Of a DNA stretch of 60,857 nucleotides, positions 7,348 to 16,970 are shown piece by piece. The position numbers and the translations under genes were made by a program. The notes beneath the pieces were generated by a model. It ran no database searches. It was given only the letters and a program-made list of their open reading frames with translations, and was not told where the DNA came from. The DNA is taken from contig HG799463.1 in the NCBI GenBank assembly GCA_000531095.1, positions 541,781-602,637 of the forward strand, read 5' to 3'. The stretch is from Gemmata massiliana (GTDB lineage Bacteria > Planctomycetota > Planctomycetia > Gemmatales > Gemmataceae). Each line of letters starts with the position of its first letter. Position 1 is the first letter of the stretch.

Positions 7348-8489
7348 GGAGTGACACAATTTATCCTTGAGGAGCCTGGTGCTGTAGCGGAAGATCGGTG
7401 CTCACCGTAATCCGTTACCGGGAGAGGCTCCATGCGTCCCACGTACTCGTTCCCCGAGTCGGTTGTCGAAGCGATTGTGCGCGATCGGTACGGGCACCCG
7501 GACCCGCGCGTTCAGGAGCGCATGGAGATCCTGTGGCTCAAGAGCAAGAACGAGTCGCACGGGCGCATCGCCGAACTCGCCAACGTGTCCCGGTCCACGG
7601 TTCAGCGGACCTTGCACATCTTCGCGGCGAAGGGCCTCGATGGGATTCGGTCGTTCGGGTGGAAGGGACAACCCAGTGCCCTGACGCCACACGCGGCAAC
7701 GATCGAACAGGAGTTCCGCAAGCACCCGCCTCACACGGCTCACGAGGCGGCGCGGCGGATCGAGGAGCTGACGGGCGTCCGACGAAAAGTGTCGCGGGTG
7801 CGCAAATTCCTCAAGGACGACCTGGGGATGAAGTGCTTGAAGGTGGCACCGATCCCGGTCCCGCCCAAGAAGACGATCGAGGAACACGCCCGAGCGCAGG
7901 CGGACTTTTTAAAAGGCGGACCTGGAACCGAAGTTGGCGGAGGCGCGGAGCGGTAAGCGGTCGGTGTACTTCGTGGATGCGTCGCACTTCGTATTGGCGT
8001 CGTTCCTGGGTTGGGTGTGGTGCTTCGTGCGGTTGCACGTGCGCGCGGCAAGTGGTCGGCAGCGGTACAACGTGCTGGGCGCGCTGAACGCGGTCACGCA
8101 CGAACTGGTGACGGAGATCAACACGACGTACATCACCGCCACGTCGGTGTGCGCGTTGCTTCACACGATCGCGCGCCGGGCGGGCTCGGTGCCCGTCACG
8201 TTGGTGCTGGACAACGCCCGGTATCAGCGGTGCGTGTTGGTGCAGGACGCGGCCAAGCAGTTGGGGATCGAGCTGCTGTTCCTGCCGTCGTACTCGCCGA
8301 ACCTGAACTTGATCGAGCGCCTGTGGAAGTTCGTGAAGAAGGACGTGCTCAACAGTCGGCACCATCAGGACTTCAAGAGGTTCCAGAGTGCCATCGACGG
8401 GTGCCTCGCGGATCTGCCGACCAAACATCGAGAGAAACTGGCGACTCTGTTGGCCCACAACTTCCAGACCTGGAACAATGTGTCACTCC
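7348..8489 (+). mobile_element. IS630-type insertion sequence
   Basis: About 1.14 kb, bounded by the inverted 11-mers GGAGTGACACA (7348-7358) and TGTGTCACTCC (8479-8489), which I propose as the terminal inverted repeats; the similarity continues imperfectly on both sides. It contains one transposase gene split by a frameshift. The size fits IS630 elements. A flanking TA duplication, the family hallmark, is not evident on the right side, so the precise right end is uncertain. Insertion or later rearrangement probably cut the SASA-type gene whose fragment lies at 8622-8821. Confidence 0.6.
7432..8489 (+). pseudogene. IS630-family transposase split by a +1-type frameshift
   Basis: The first frame (ATG 7432) gives the helix-turn-helix half: RIAELANVSRSTVQRTLHIF, then KGLDGIRSFGWKGQPSALTP. 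The second frame, entered near 7913, gives the DDE half: KRSVYFVDASHF (first Asp), VTLVLDNARYQR (second Asp) and the family-typical LPSYSPNLNLIERLWKFVKK with the final Glu. The break is in GACTTTTTAAAAGGC. Removing one base there restores a smooth FLKADLEPKL. This could be a sequencing indel, real inactivation, or programmed frameshifting, but a -1 shift at TTTAAAA would enter the wrong frame. The second frame stays open past the proposed IS end to TAG 8885-8887. Confidence 0.8.
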
Positions 8490-8621
8490 TGATCACGTGC
8501 TTCATCAGCTTTACGGAAGAGCCCCTTAGCGATGCCGATCACCACCCAGGAAGATCAGCGCCGGCGCGGTGGCGCTGGCAGTGGAATGGGCTGGTCGCCA
8601 TGTACCCGACCGGCGCCTCAG

Positions 8622-8821
8622 CTACGTCAGAGACCCCTTGGCCGCCTCCGAACCGATGTCGCCGTGACGACCATGTTCGACTGGCCCATCAGGATGAACA
8701 CCTTGACGGGCTTGCCGGCGGCTCCGGGTGTGTCGTCCGGCTTCAGGTTCACGTCGGGCGCCTTCTGGCCGGACGCGGTGCCGGCCAACGGGATCAGAGT
8801 GGCGACGGCGAACAGGTAGCG
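8622..8821 (-). pseudogene. N-terminal fragment of a sialate-O-acetylesterase-like (SASA) protein
   Basis: Reading the minus strand, a signal-peptide-like start without start codon (RYLFAVATLIPLAGTASG) is followed by KPVKVFILMGQSNM. This is the GQSNM block containing the nucleophile Ser of SASA/SGNH esterases. After it the frame slips; the adjacent frame continues with the plausible GDIGSEAAKGSLT and then stops. The remaining catalytic regions are missing toward the IS630 element. It lies immediately downstream of the 8831-10462 gene on the same strand, so it is probably the remnant of an operon member related to the 10514-14428 protein. Confidence 0.7.
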
Positions 8822-8830
8822 GCGCGAAGC

Positions 8831-10462
8831 TCACTTCTCCCCGGCTTTGGCCTGGCGGGTGACGATCGGCACGTACCCGATTTCTAGGCCTTTTGGTGGG
8901 GTGACGAGAGCGGCCGGGTCGAGGTCGGCCACCTTGCCGACGGTCGGCGGCGGGAGGTACTCGCGGTCCTTCGTCCAGTTCTTGTGCAGCAACTCGACGC
9001 GCTTCTGAATCGCCTCCCGCTCGACTTCGGTCAGGTCGGCGTTCAGCACCGCAGGCTGATTGGCGAATCGGTACCAGTAGTACGTGACCACGCTGCCGTC
9101 GCCGAGTTTCGCCTCGAACGGTCCGGCCGCCGGCCCCGGCTTCTTCCAACTGCTGCCGGCCTCGTCGGGCGTGACGTAGGGTTGCGGCTCGGCGGTGCGA
9201 CGACGGGGGAACTCGACCTTAGTTAGTCCGGTTTCGACCGGCACGTCCTTCGCGCTCACGACCACCCACCGCTCCTTGTCGTTCTTGTCCTTCTCGAGGC
9301 GGTAGTATTCGGGCAGGGTGACGAGCGCGTCGCTCTTCGTTACGGCGTCCGACCACTTGTACCCGTAGGTAGTTTCGTCGAGTGCGGTGGGCGTGGCGAA
9401 AGAACTCCAGGCCACCTGCGCGCGGCTGTCTCGCTCCTTGTTCGGCGGGTAGATCCGCCAGGTCGCCCCGCCCTTGCTCTCGAAGGTTTGAACCGCTGCG
9501 GCCTTCGGGTCGATGGCGCCCGACACCTCCTTGCCGCCGGCGAACCACGCCTGCACGCCGTCCCACAGCGCCGACTTGTTGTAGGCCGTGATGCGGTGAA
9601 TCAGGGGCGCGTCCGTACCGGCGCTGACCGGGAACTGGGTGGGTGCGACGCGAGCGTAACTGGTGCCCTTCGCGTCCCGGGCGATGTACGCCGGGACGTG
9701 TTGCGTCTCCATCTGGACGGCCTTGTTCGGATCGGACGGGCGCGTGTCGAGGAACAGCCCGCCCAGATCGGGCTTCTCGACGGTCGGCTTGGACCAAAAA
9801 TACGGCACGAAGAACGTGACCGGCCCCTTAAAGTTGCCCGTGTTCAGAAACAGGGTCCAGCACTGGTTCCCGGTCGGCACGTCCTTCCCGGCGGTGGTCT
9901 TCTTGGCCGGCGTCAGCGGCAGCGGCAGGTAGCCGTACCCGAGCAGTTCGCCGTTCGTGCCCGGCTTCAGGTTCAACCCGTCCGGCGGCCAGAGCACCCA
10001 CGGGCTGAGTTGGGCGACGGCGTACTTGCCGGCGGGCTTCTGCCAGTCGCGGCCCTTGCCCGCGCCGGGGCCGTTCGCCCACTCACTGAACTCGAGCGCC
10101 ACCCCGCCCATGATGAACTTCGGCGTCTCGGTGGCGAAGCGGGTGTCCCGCCACCAGCCGAGGCCGCCCTCGATGTCCGAGTACGCCTTCTCCGGCTTCT
10201 TGCCGTCGTACTGGGCGAACATCCAGGTGCCGAACAGCCCGCTCTGAAAGTCCTGGCCGGGGTAGTTCTTCAGCAGCGGCCACGCCGCCACGTACATCGA
10301 GAAGCCGGCGTTGTACTTCGCGTCCACCCGGCCGTGCGGCACGAGCAGGTAGCCGGCCATCTCCGCGCGCTGCGGTGCCGGGTCGGCCGCGGTCGCGGCC
10401 CCGGCGGAACTCAGCACGATCAGGCAGGCCGTCGTCAGTGGGCGGAGCGTCGAACGATTCAT
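8831..10462 (-). CDS. Large exported protein of unknown function
   Basis: 543 residues. The N-terminus MNRSTLRPLTTACLIVLSSA ending GAATAA is a cleavable signal peptide. The mature part is rich in Trp, Tyr and Pro with beta-type segments (GYLLVPHGRVDAKYNAGFSM, YGYLPLPLTPAKK, GPVTFFVPYFWSKP), in the style of planctomycete carbohydrate-associated exoproteins, but I recognise no catalytic motif. It sits 51 bp downstream of the double-SASA protein gene on the same strand, so both probably act on the same external substrate, perhaps an acetylated or sialylated glycan. Function is inferred only from this neighbourhood. Confidence 0.7.
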   Translation of the reverse strand: MNRSTLRPLTTACLIVLSSAGAATAADPAPQRAEMAGYLLVPHGRVDAKYNAGFSMYVAAWPLLKNYPGQDFQSGLFGTWMFAQYDGKKPEKAYSDIEGGLGWWRDTRFATETPKFIMGGVALEFSEWANGPGAGKGRDWQKPAGKYAVAQLSPWVLWPPDGLNLKPGTNGELLGYGYLPLPLTPAKKTTAGKDVPTGNQCWTLFLNTGNFKGPVTFFVPYFWSKPTVEKPDLGGLFLDTRPSDPNKAVQMETQHVPAYIARDAKGTSYARVAPTQFPVSAGTDAPLIHRITAYNKSALWDGVQAWFAGGKEVSGAIDPKAAAVQTFESKGGATWRIYPPNKERDSRAQVAWSSFATPTALDETTYGYKWSDAVTKSDALVTLPEYYRLEKDKNDKERWVVVSAKDVPVETGLTKVEFPRRRTAEPQPYVTPDEAGSSWKKPGPAAGPFEAKLGDGSVVTYYWYRFANQPAVLNADLTEVEREAIQKRVELLHKNWTKDREYLPPPTVGKVADLDPAALVTPPKGLEIGYVPIVTRQAKAGEK

Positions 10463-10513
10463 GTGACATCCTCTTCGGTTGTCGGGGGCGCGTGTACGGC
10501 GGTGCGTCCGCCG

Positions 10514-13500
10514 CTAGCGGCTCTGGGGCGAGACGGGCACCTCGCAGAAGGTCAGGGCGGCGATGCCGTTTTCCCCAACGAGCAAGGCGTCCGGGCTCCA
10601 CGCCCGTTCCTTCAGGTAGGTGATACTTTTTGCGGCGGAAGGGGACTTCAATTTCACCGTGAGGGTCGAGCCCTCAACACGGCCGCTAGCGATCTGGTCC
10701 TTCGCCCCGTCGAGGTAAAACTGGCCGGCGAGCTTTTCCTTCCAGACGACGGGCTGGTCGAATTCGAGCGTCAGAGTGTCCCGCTCGGCGTTGGCAAAGG
10801 CGACCCGCTTCAAGTTCGGCGGCGTGATGGACCTGGTCGGTTTCTTCCCGTACACGTCGCGCTCGATGAGCGGTTGCAGCAACCGGGCGAACTCGTCGTA
10901 CCCCTCCCTTGGGAAGTGGCAGCCGCCCCCCGGACGGATGCCGAGCGTGGGCAGGACGCTCAGGTTGGAGAACCGGTCCGGGAGGGTGCGCTGTTGCTCG
11001 CGCAAGCGGTCGCCCGCGCCGTCCCTCCCGCCCATCGCGCACGAGTCCGGCCAGATCTGGAAGGCGTAGTAGTGCCGGACGTTCGGGAGATCCCGCTTCC
11101 ACCCGGCGGCCATTTCGACGAAATAACGGTGATAGTTCTTCCACCCGTACTCCCCCGACGGGCCGTCGGCCGGTTGGTCGTTCTCGCCCTGGTGCCAGAT
11201 GACCGCGCGGACCCCGTGGGTGAGCTTCGCCCGTTGCACCCGCCAGAGCCAGCGGCCGTAAATCGTCGAGAGGTCGGCGGGGTCGGCCGGGTTGCGCTGG
11301 TGCTCGTCGATGCGCGTGCCGCCGAGTGCGCCGTTGATGATGCACACGGGCACCTGTTGGCTCTCGACCAGCCGCCTGGCCAGTTGCATCCCCCACCAGC
11401 CGACGAACGCCTCGTGCTCGGGCGGCTTGGACTTCCAGGCGGCCGGGGTCCACAGATTCGGTGCCTTGCCGCCCGCCCGTTTCGTGCGCTCGCGCACCCA
11501 CCCCGCGCCGTCCGTGTCGCGCCCCAGGGGGCCGCCATACGTGCGAACCCACGGGCTGGTCTCCCGGGGCGTCCCCCCGGGTAGGTCGAGCGCCTCCGCG
11601 TTCGACTGGCCCTCGATCAGGTAGGCGTCGCCGCACACGAGATCCCCGACCTTGTGCAGCACGGTGTCCGTGCCACGGCTCCGCGTGCCGAATTCGACAC
11701 GGTACTTCACCAACCCCGGTTTCAGTTTCGCCGCGAGCGCGTAGCTCCGGTCCCGGCCCGGCTTGCCGGTCTCGGTCGCGAACGGCTTGTCGTCGCGGTA
11801 CACCTTCAGGAACACTTCGTCCGCGGGTTTGTCCAGAGTGCCGCGGTAGTGGAGCGTGCCCTCGTTGCGGTCGTCCCGGGCGTAGAACTGGCCCTCCTCG
11901 GGCTTCTCGTCGCGCGCTGGGGCGCGCTGGACCCACGCATCGGTTGCCGGTTCCTTGACGGCGATCGTTGCGGACCGGGTGACGGCCCGCCCGCCGTTGC
12001 TGAGCGTAACCGTGACCGTGAGGGGGCCGCTGTTCTGTGCCCGGAGCAGGCGCAGCTTACTGGCCACGGTTTCCTGGATCACGGCGAGCGGCCCCGCGGA
12101 CCATTCCACCCGCACGTCCGCCGCCCCGCCGCCGGCCGCCTTCAGAGCGGCGAGGTTCGTGATCTCGGGTTCAAGGACGAGTTCCTTTCGCCCGTCCCAC
12201 GCGGCCGGGATTTGCAGGGTGAACTCCGGGTCGGGGATCGCTTCCTGGACGGTCAGGTCGATGTCGCGGACCTTGACCTCGTTCGGGAACACGGCCCGGA
12301 ACCGCAGCTTCACCGCCGTGTCCCCGGTCACGCGGCCGGGCGCTAACTCGACGGCGGAGCGATCGACCGCGAGAACCTCCTCCCGGTCGCCCCGCACCAC
12401 CGACCAGGACAGCTTCTGCGCCCCGCCCGCCCGCGCGGTCACGCGGACGCTCCCGCCCTCCCGGACCGTTGCGCTCTGTGCTTCGACCGAGAAGTCCGTT
12501 CCCGCACTCACGAGCGGCCCCACGAGGGTCTGCAGCGGCTTCTGGTTCTCGTACTGCAGCCGCAACCAGTCGGCCGAGCGCGCCACCCGCGAGACCCGCA
12601 CCTCGTCCAGATCCCCCTTGAACCGGGACTGGTCGTGCCAGTTGCCGATCCACAGCCCGGCGGGACCGGTGAGCTTCAGCGGCGCGTCCTTTCTGGCGGA
12701 CGCCCCCGCCAGCACGCCGTTCACGTACAGGCGCGAATCCCCGCGCTGGCAGACGTGCGCGACGTGGACCCATTCGTTCAGATTCATCGGCCCGGCGGAT
12801 TCGACGTTGGCCCCGGAGAACCAGCAGTCCATGCGGACGTGGGGCGGGCCGCGGAACTGCATCACCACTTTGCCCTGCGGTTTCTCGTTGCCCCAGCCGA
12901 TGAGCGTCGTGTTACACGTCTCGGGCCGGAACCAGACCTCGGTGGTGTGCGGGTCGTCCCCGGTCGGATAGTTCGTGATCTTGTCGCCGCACGTGACGCG
13001 GGCGTTCCCGTCGAAGTGCCGGGCGCCCCCGATGACCCCCTTCGCCGGGGTCGTGCCCCGGTCCTTCGTGACCAGCGCCCCCGCGTCGTCGCCGACCGTC
13101 TCACCCATGTGCCACACGCTCAGGTAGCCGTTCGACGCGGCGAACACCGCCGGGCCGTCCGACTCGCTCGCGGCGTCGGCCTTGCCCCAGTACATCCGGA
13201 GCGGTTGCCGCGAGTTGCCCTTGATGCTGGGCACCCGCACCCACACGCTCGCGGTGCCGGCTTTCACGTCCCATTCCTCGACCTGGTGGGCCAACCGCGC
13301 GCCCTCGGTGGTGGTGAACCGCACGTCGGCGCCATCGGGGCGCGCCTGGGTGAAGTCGAACCAGTCGCGGTGCAGCCGGACGAGCACGGGAAAATCCGTC
13401 ACGACGGCCGTCGGGGGGAGGTTCGCCCCGTCCGGTGTGGTCAACAGCGTGAGCGTTCCCGAGTGCTTCCAACCGCTGAGGGGGTTCTTGGCGGCGGGCG

Positions 13501-14428
13501 GCGGCGCGCACAGTTTCTTCATGGCGTGGCCCATCGCCTCGCCGATCAGGTAGTACGTCTCGGCGTTGGTGTTCCAGTGGTAGCCCTGGTTGCTGGGGGA
13601 GACGTCTTCGGCCCGCCAGAACGCCTTGGTGCCGACGAACGCGACGTTCCCTTTGAACTCCGGGTACTCGGCCACCGCCGCCTGTGCCTTCATGAGCGAC
13701 AGCGCCCGCGGGTGCTTCTCCTCCGGGCCGCTCATGCCGGTCTCGGCGATCACGAACGGTAGCTCCTTCACCCCCAGATCCTTGCGGATATCGCGGACGA
13801 AGTGGGCCAGATTCTTCTCGTACTCGTCGTTGAAGGCCTGGTTCACGCGGTCGTTCCACCCCTGGTGCCAGCCGAACCCGGCCAGTTCGTACCCGCGGTC
13901 GCCCAGCTCCGGGAACTCCTTTTTCAGGTCCTTCAGCACCGCCTTTGTGCGGGCCACGATCTCCTTGTAGTACGGCCCGACCGCCCCGCCCGAACTCGGC
14001 GGGCGGAAGTCCACGGCCAGGCTCTTCCCGCCCCACGCCAGCTTGATGAGTAGGACGGGCTCCTCGTAAGCGCCGCCGATCACGTGGCCGAACCCGAGTT
14101 CCGGGCCGATGCGGTCCTCCTTCGCCCCGAACCCGGCGGTGAGTTTCCCCTTGCGGTCGAGGTAGTGGACCCACACGTCGTCCCGGACGGTCCACGTGCC
14201 GCCCTCGCCGAGCAGGTGCCCGAACTTGGCGGCGGTGCCGGGCTGCTTGGCCACGTACTCCAGGCTGCCCTTGCCCTCGTTCCGCTTCGGGTCGGCGACG
14301 ATGAACCCGTGCCCTTCCATGTTCGACTGCCCGGCGAGCACGAACACCTTCACGGGCACGTCCGTCGCTCCGGCGGGAACCGACAGAGCGGCGAGGGCCG
14401 CGACGGCGAAAATTTGACGGCGAGTCAT
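10514..14428 (-). CDS. Multidomain exported protein with two SASA esterase domains and a LamG-like domain
   Basis: 1304 residues from ATG 14426-14428 (MTRRQIFAVAALAALSVPAG, signal peptide); the frame upstream is not coding-like. Order: SASA domain 1 (VKVFVLAGQSNMEG near residue 30, later GFGWHQGWND); a DUF2341-type segment (DFPVLVRLHRDWFDFTQA, ~430); a LamG/concanavalin-like segment (GYLSVWHMGE ... LDEVRVSRVARSADWLRL, ~520-740); Ig-like or linker regions; SASA domain 2 (DAYLIEGQSNAEALDLPGG, then RAVIWHQGENDQP, ~950-1200); and a short beta tail. Both GQSN blocks keep the nucleophilic Ser and both carry the WHQG block. The family deacetylates sugars such as sialic acids. Two catalytic modules plus a binding module suggest an outer-surface polysaccharide processor. 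Confidence 0.85.
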   Translation of the reverse strand: MTRRQIFAVAALAALSVPAGATDVPVKVFVLAGQSNMEGHGFIVADPKRNEGKGSLEYVAKQPGTAAKFGHLLGEGGTWTVRDDVWVHYLDRKGKLTAGFGAKEDRIGPELGFGHVIGGAYEEPVLLIKLAWGGKSLAVDFRPPSSGGAVGPYYKEIVARTKAVLKDLKKEFPELGDRGYELAGFGWHQGWNDRVNQAFNDEYEKNLAHFVRDIRKDLGVKELPFVIAETGMSGPEEKHPRALSLMKAQAAVAEYPEFKGNVAFVGTKAFWRAEDVSPSNQGYHWNTNAETYYLIGEAMGHAMKKLCAPPPAAKNPLSGWKHSGTLTLLTTPDGANLPPTAVVTDFPVLVRLHRDWFDFTQARPDGADVRFTTTEGARLAHQVEEWDVKAGTASVWVRVPSIKGNSRQPLRMYWGKADAASESDGPAVFAASNGYLSVWHMGETVGDDAGALVTKDRGTTPAKGVIGGARHFDGNARVTCGDKITNYPTGDDPHTTEVWFRPETCNTTLIGWGNEKPQGKVVMQFRGPPHVRMDCWFSGANVESAGPMNLNEWVHVAHVCQRGDSRLYVNGVLAGASARKDAPLKLTGPAGLWIGNWHDQSRFKGDLDEVRVSRVARSADWLRLQYENQKPLQTLVGPLVSAGTDFSVEAQSATVREGGSVRVTARAGGAQKLSWSVVRGDREEVLAVDRSAVELAPGRVTGDTAVKLRFRAVFPNEVKVRDIDLTVQEAIPDPEFTLQIPAAWDGRKELVLEPEITNLAALKAAGGGAADVRVEWSAGPLAVIQETVASKLRLLRAQNSGPLTVTVTLSNGGRAVTRSATIAVKEPATDAWVQRAPARDEKPEEGQFYARDDRNEGTLHYRGTLDKPADEVFLKVYRDDKPFATETGKPGRDRSYALAAKLKPGLVKYRVEFGTRSRGTDTVLHKVGDLVCGDAYLIEGQSNAEALDLPGGTPRETSPWVRTYGGPLGRDTDGAGWVRERTKRAGGKAPNLWTPAAWKSKPPEHEAFVGWWGMQLARRLVESQQVPVCIINGALGGTRIDEHQRNPADPADLSTIYGRWLWRVQRAKLTHGVRAVIWHQGENDQPADGPSGEYGWKNYHRYFVEMAAGWKRDLPNVRHYYAFQIWPDSCAMGGRDGAGDRLREQQRTLPDRFSNLSVLPTLGIRPGGGCHFPREGYDEFARLLQPLIERDVYGKKPTRSITPPNLKRVAFANAERDTLTLEFDQPVVWKEKLAGQFYLDGAKDQIASGRVEGSTLTVKLKSPSAAKSITYLKERAWSPDALLVGENGIAALTFCEVPVSPQSR

Positions 14429-14533
14429 GCGGGCACCTCGGGCGATGTAACCGGGATAGTACTCGCCATCCTCGCACTCCGGAGTATCGTTCCGGGGAAA
14501 ATGGTAACGAATCTGGGAATCCACCTCGTGGCC

Positions 14534-14623
14534 CGGATCGGCACCGCCCAGCGACTGTACGAGGGCTTTCGCCGCAAACCCGGTGTGAGCCCCGGCGAGT
14601 ACCGCAAGCAGCGGCGGCGGCGA
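14534..14623 (+). pseudogene. Remnant of an AraC-type regulator C-terminus
   Basis: The plus-strand translation contains YEGFRRKPGVSPGEYRK, which is the last helix and tail of AraC/XylS DNA-binding domains (FRR-x-G-SP-EYR). Nothing before it resembles the first helix-turn-helix and there is no start codon, so only a scrap is left. It lies just upstream of the double-SASA gene on the opposite strand, in a 900-bp gene-free stretch. Confidence 0.5.
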
Positions 14624-14849
14624 GGCAATCGAGCGAGCCCGATCTCGACGCCCGCATCCTCCCGTGTGCCGCGTCGCGCAAGTCGGGCCACAGCTTTTGC
14701 CCGGGCGGCGACTTTCGCGTCGAGTCCGCCTGCACGTTCCCGCTGCCATCCGAGACGAGACGGAAGACCGGTCGGATCGGGCACGCGCTCACGAATCAGC
14801 GGTGAACGGTGCCGGGAGCGCGGCTCGAAGACCATTTTGAGCCAGAAGG

Positions 14850-14939
14850 GAAATCGAGCGGGAATTGTGACTGCGGGCCGAAACGGGACGTGACCACAGT
14901 CCCCGTCTCGGCCCGCAGTCACAATTCCCGCTCGATTTC
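14850..14939. repeat. Long inverted repeat (~38-bp arms)
   Basis: The arms run 14850-14887 and 14902-14939 (starting GAAATCGAGCGGGAATTGTG and ending with its complement), with at most one or two mismatches and a 14-bp loop. It contains no gene and lies between two gene remnants. It could be a MITE-type element or fold-back repeat. I do not see a clear target duplication and found no second copy here. Confidence 0.75.
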
Positions 14940-15049
14940 GTGCATCCTGCGCACCCCGTGCTCCGGCGACGCCGCTCGTGCATCGCAAAGTAGTGCCGAG
15001 GTAATCCAGAAGTGCTCCCCTGGATCTAACCGGCAGTCGTGCCCAAACC

Positions 15050-15220
15050 CGTGTCCGTTGCGCGCCCCGGCCCGACACACACCGGATTGAGTACCTCACC
15101 CGAGTGGCCGCATGGGAACAGCTTCGCAACGCGCCCGCGTGCCGGGTCGGGTGGCCGTTCACCACCGCCGACGCGCGCATCAAACTCAAACGCCTCTACC
15201 CGTCGATCCCGACCGGTTGA
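15050..15220 (+). pseudogene. C-terminal remnant of an IS630-type transposase
   Basis: Frame ending at TGA 15218-15220 reads EYLTRVAAWEQLRN and then FTTADARIKLKRLYPSI. This tail is typical of the C-terminus of a group of IS630-like transposases (W-x-FTT-DAR-KLK-LYP). No DDE core precedes it. It is unrelated to the end of the element at 7348-8489. The stretch 14429-15328 therefore consists of debris and a palindrome and no intact gene. Confidence 0.6.
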
Positions 15221-15328
15221 CCCACTAGAAACTTTCGATAGTCCCGGAATTCGCCGAGTTGCCCGGCGGACCGCCCCGGGTATCATCACGCGCGATGAGA
15301 TCGGCACCGAGTTCGAGCGACCGGCACC

Positions 15329-16489
15329 ATGAGCGAGTACCAGTATTACGAGTTCCGCGCGATCGACCGCGCCCTGGACCGGTCCGCGCTGACCGCGCTC
15401 CGTGCGCTCTCCACACGCGCCCGGATCACCCCCACGAGTTTCACCAACGAGTACAGCTACGGCGACTTCCGGGGCGATCCGGACGAACTGATGGAGAACT
15501 ATTTCGACGCGCACCTGTACGTCGCGAACTGGGGCACGCGCCAGCTCATGTTACGGGTACCGGTCCAGTTGCTCCCGCTCTCCGCGGTCGAGCCGTACAC
15601 CGCGGAGGAAGGATTGCGCGCGTGGGCCACGGGAACGCACGTGATCCTGGATTTCGTGTCCCGCTCCGAAGACGATTACGGCTGGACCGAGGGCGCGGGG
15701 CAGCTCGACCCGCTGCTCCCCGTTCGCGCCGAATTGCTGGCGGGCGACCTGCGCGCCCTGTATTTGGGCTGGCTGGCGGCCGTCGAATCGGGCGAAATCG
15801 ACGGGGGCGCGACCGAACCGCCGGTGCCGCCCGGTCTCGGCACGCTCTCCCCCGCCCTCACGGACTTCGCCGAGTTCCTCCGCGTCGATCCCGATCTCAT
15901 CGAAATTGCCGCGCGCGCGTCGGCTTCACGAGTTTCGACCCGCCCCTCGGTAGCGGACCTCGCGTCCTGGGTCGCCGAGTTACCGGAGGGCGAAAAGAAC
16001 ACCGCGCTCGTTCAACTGCTCACGGGCGAAGGCGCGTCCGCGGCGGTGGACCTCCTGAGCCGGTTCCGGGCCGATGCCGCCCGCGCGAAGTCCCGCGGCG
16101 GCGCACCGGCACCGGGCGCTCGGCGCACGGTCGGGGAACTGCTCGCGGCCCGTGAACGGGGCGCCGAGGAGAACCGCCGACGGGCCGCGGAGAAGAAGGC
16201 GCACGAAGAATCGCGACTGGCGCGCGAACGGGCCGAAGCCCGCGCGCGTCGCTTGGATACGCTCGTCGGGAAGGAAGCGAGCCTCTGGCGCGAAGCGGGA
16301 ACCGCGGTCGGAACGAAATTGCCCAAACAGTACGACCACGCGGTTCAACTACTTACCGATCTCCGCGACCTCGCGCAACGGGCCGACGCGGTGCCCGAGT
16401 TCGCCCGGCGCGTCGGTGAGTTGCGCGAGTTACACCGCAAGAAACTGTCCTTCATCGAGCGGTTGGACAAAGCCGGAATGCCCGAGTGA
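15329..16489 (+). CDS. Conserved hypothetical protein (YYEFRAIDR family)
   Basis: 386 residues from ATG 15329. The N-terminus MSEYQYYEFRAIDRALD with ALSTRARITPTSFTNEY and YFDAHLYVANWGTRQLMLR is a conserved core I have seen in many bacteria as an uncharacterised protein, often near SWIM-zinc-finger genes. The second half (residues ~250-330) is a charged Ala/Arg/Glu helix, probably coiled coil, ending in a helical bundle. No catalytic motif is visible. It precedes the DinB gene by 11 bp on the same strand, so they likely form a two-gene operon. Confidence 0.75.
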   Translation: MSEYQYYEFRAIDRALDRSALTALRALSTRARITPTSFTNEYSYGDFRGDPDELMENYFDAHLYVANWGTRQLMLRVPVQLLPLSAVEPYTAEEGLRAWATGTHVILDFVSRSEDDYGWTEGAGQLDPLLPVRAELLAGDLRALYLGWLAAVESGEIDGGATEPPVPPGLGTLSPALTDFAEFLRVDPDLIEIAARASASRVSTRPSVADLASWVAELPEGEKNTALVQLLTGEGASAAVDLLSRFRADAARAKSRGGAPAPGARRTVGELLAARERGAEENRRRAAEKKAHEESRLARERAEARARRLDTLVGKEASLWREAGTAVGTKLPKQYDHAVQLLTDLRDLAQRADAVPEFARRVGELRELHRKKLSFIERLDKAGMPE

Positions 16490-16500
16490 AAGGACCACAA

Positions 16501-16970
16501 TGGATCGTGCCCTCATTGATGCGTATGAATCCGCGCCCGCGAAGCTCCGCGCCGCGGTCGCCGGGCTGACCCGCGAGGAACTAACCGCGCGGCCCGGTCC
16601 CGGCGCGTGGTCGATTTTGGAAGTGGTCAGCCACATTGCGGACAGCGACGCGATCAGCATCGACCGGATGAAGCGGATCGTCACCGAGGACAACCCGCCC
16701 CTGCTCTACGCCGACGAGACGGCCTACGTCGCGCGCCTCTTCACACACGATCAGGATCTGGAAGACGCGCTCACGCTGCTCGAAGTGGGGCGCCGGCAGT
16801 GGGCACGGGTGCTCCGGCGCCTGCCGGACGCGGCGTTCACACGGGCGGGCCAGCACAACCGGCGCGGGACCGTCACGCTCGGCATGCTCGTGGGGGACTA
16901 CATCGCCCACATCGACGAGCACCTCACGTTCATCCACGGTAAGCGGGCCAATCTCGGCAAGCCGGTGTAA
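16501..16970 (+). CDS. DinB-superfamily protein
   Basis: 156 residues from ATG 16501. Four-helix DinB/YfiT-type fold with the expected metal-binding His positions: LEVVSHIADSDA in helix 2 and YIAHIDEHLTFI in the last helix. LTREELTARPGPGAWSI is the typical connecting loop. Members include thiol transferases and stress-induced enzymes, and the actual reaction is unknown here. Genes before and after do not define a pathway; coupling with the upstream hypothetical gene (11-bp gap) suggests co-expression. Confidence 0.85.

Noticed and set aside
7900..7925. Programmed -1 frameshifting at TTTAAAA in the IS630 transposase
   Set aside because: A -1 shift enters the frame that reads RRTWNRSW, not the DDE half; the needed shift is +1 or -2.
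9488..11584. A 698-codon plus-strand open frame
   Set aside because: It is the shadow of the high-GC SASA genes on the minus strand. It has no motif, and the minus frames have signal peptides and catalytic blocks.
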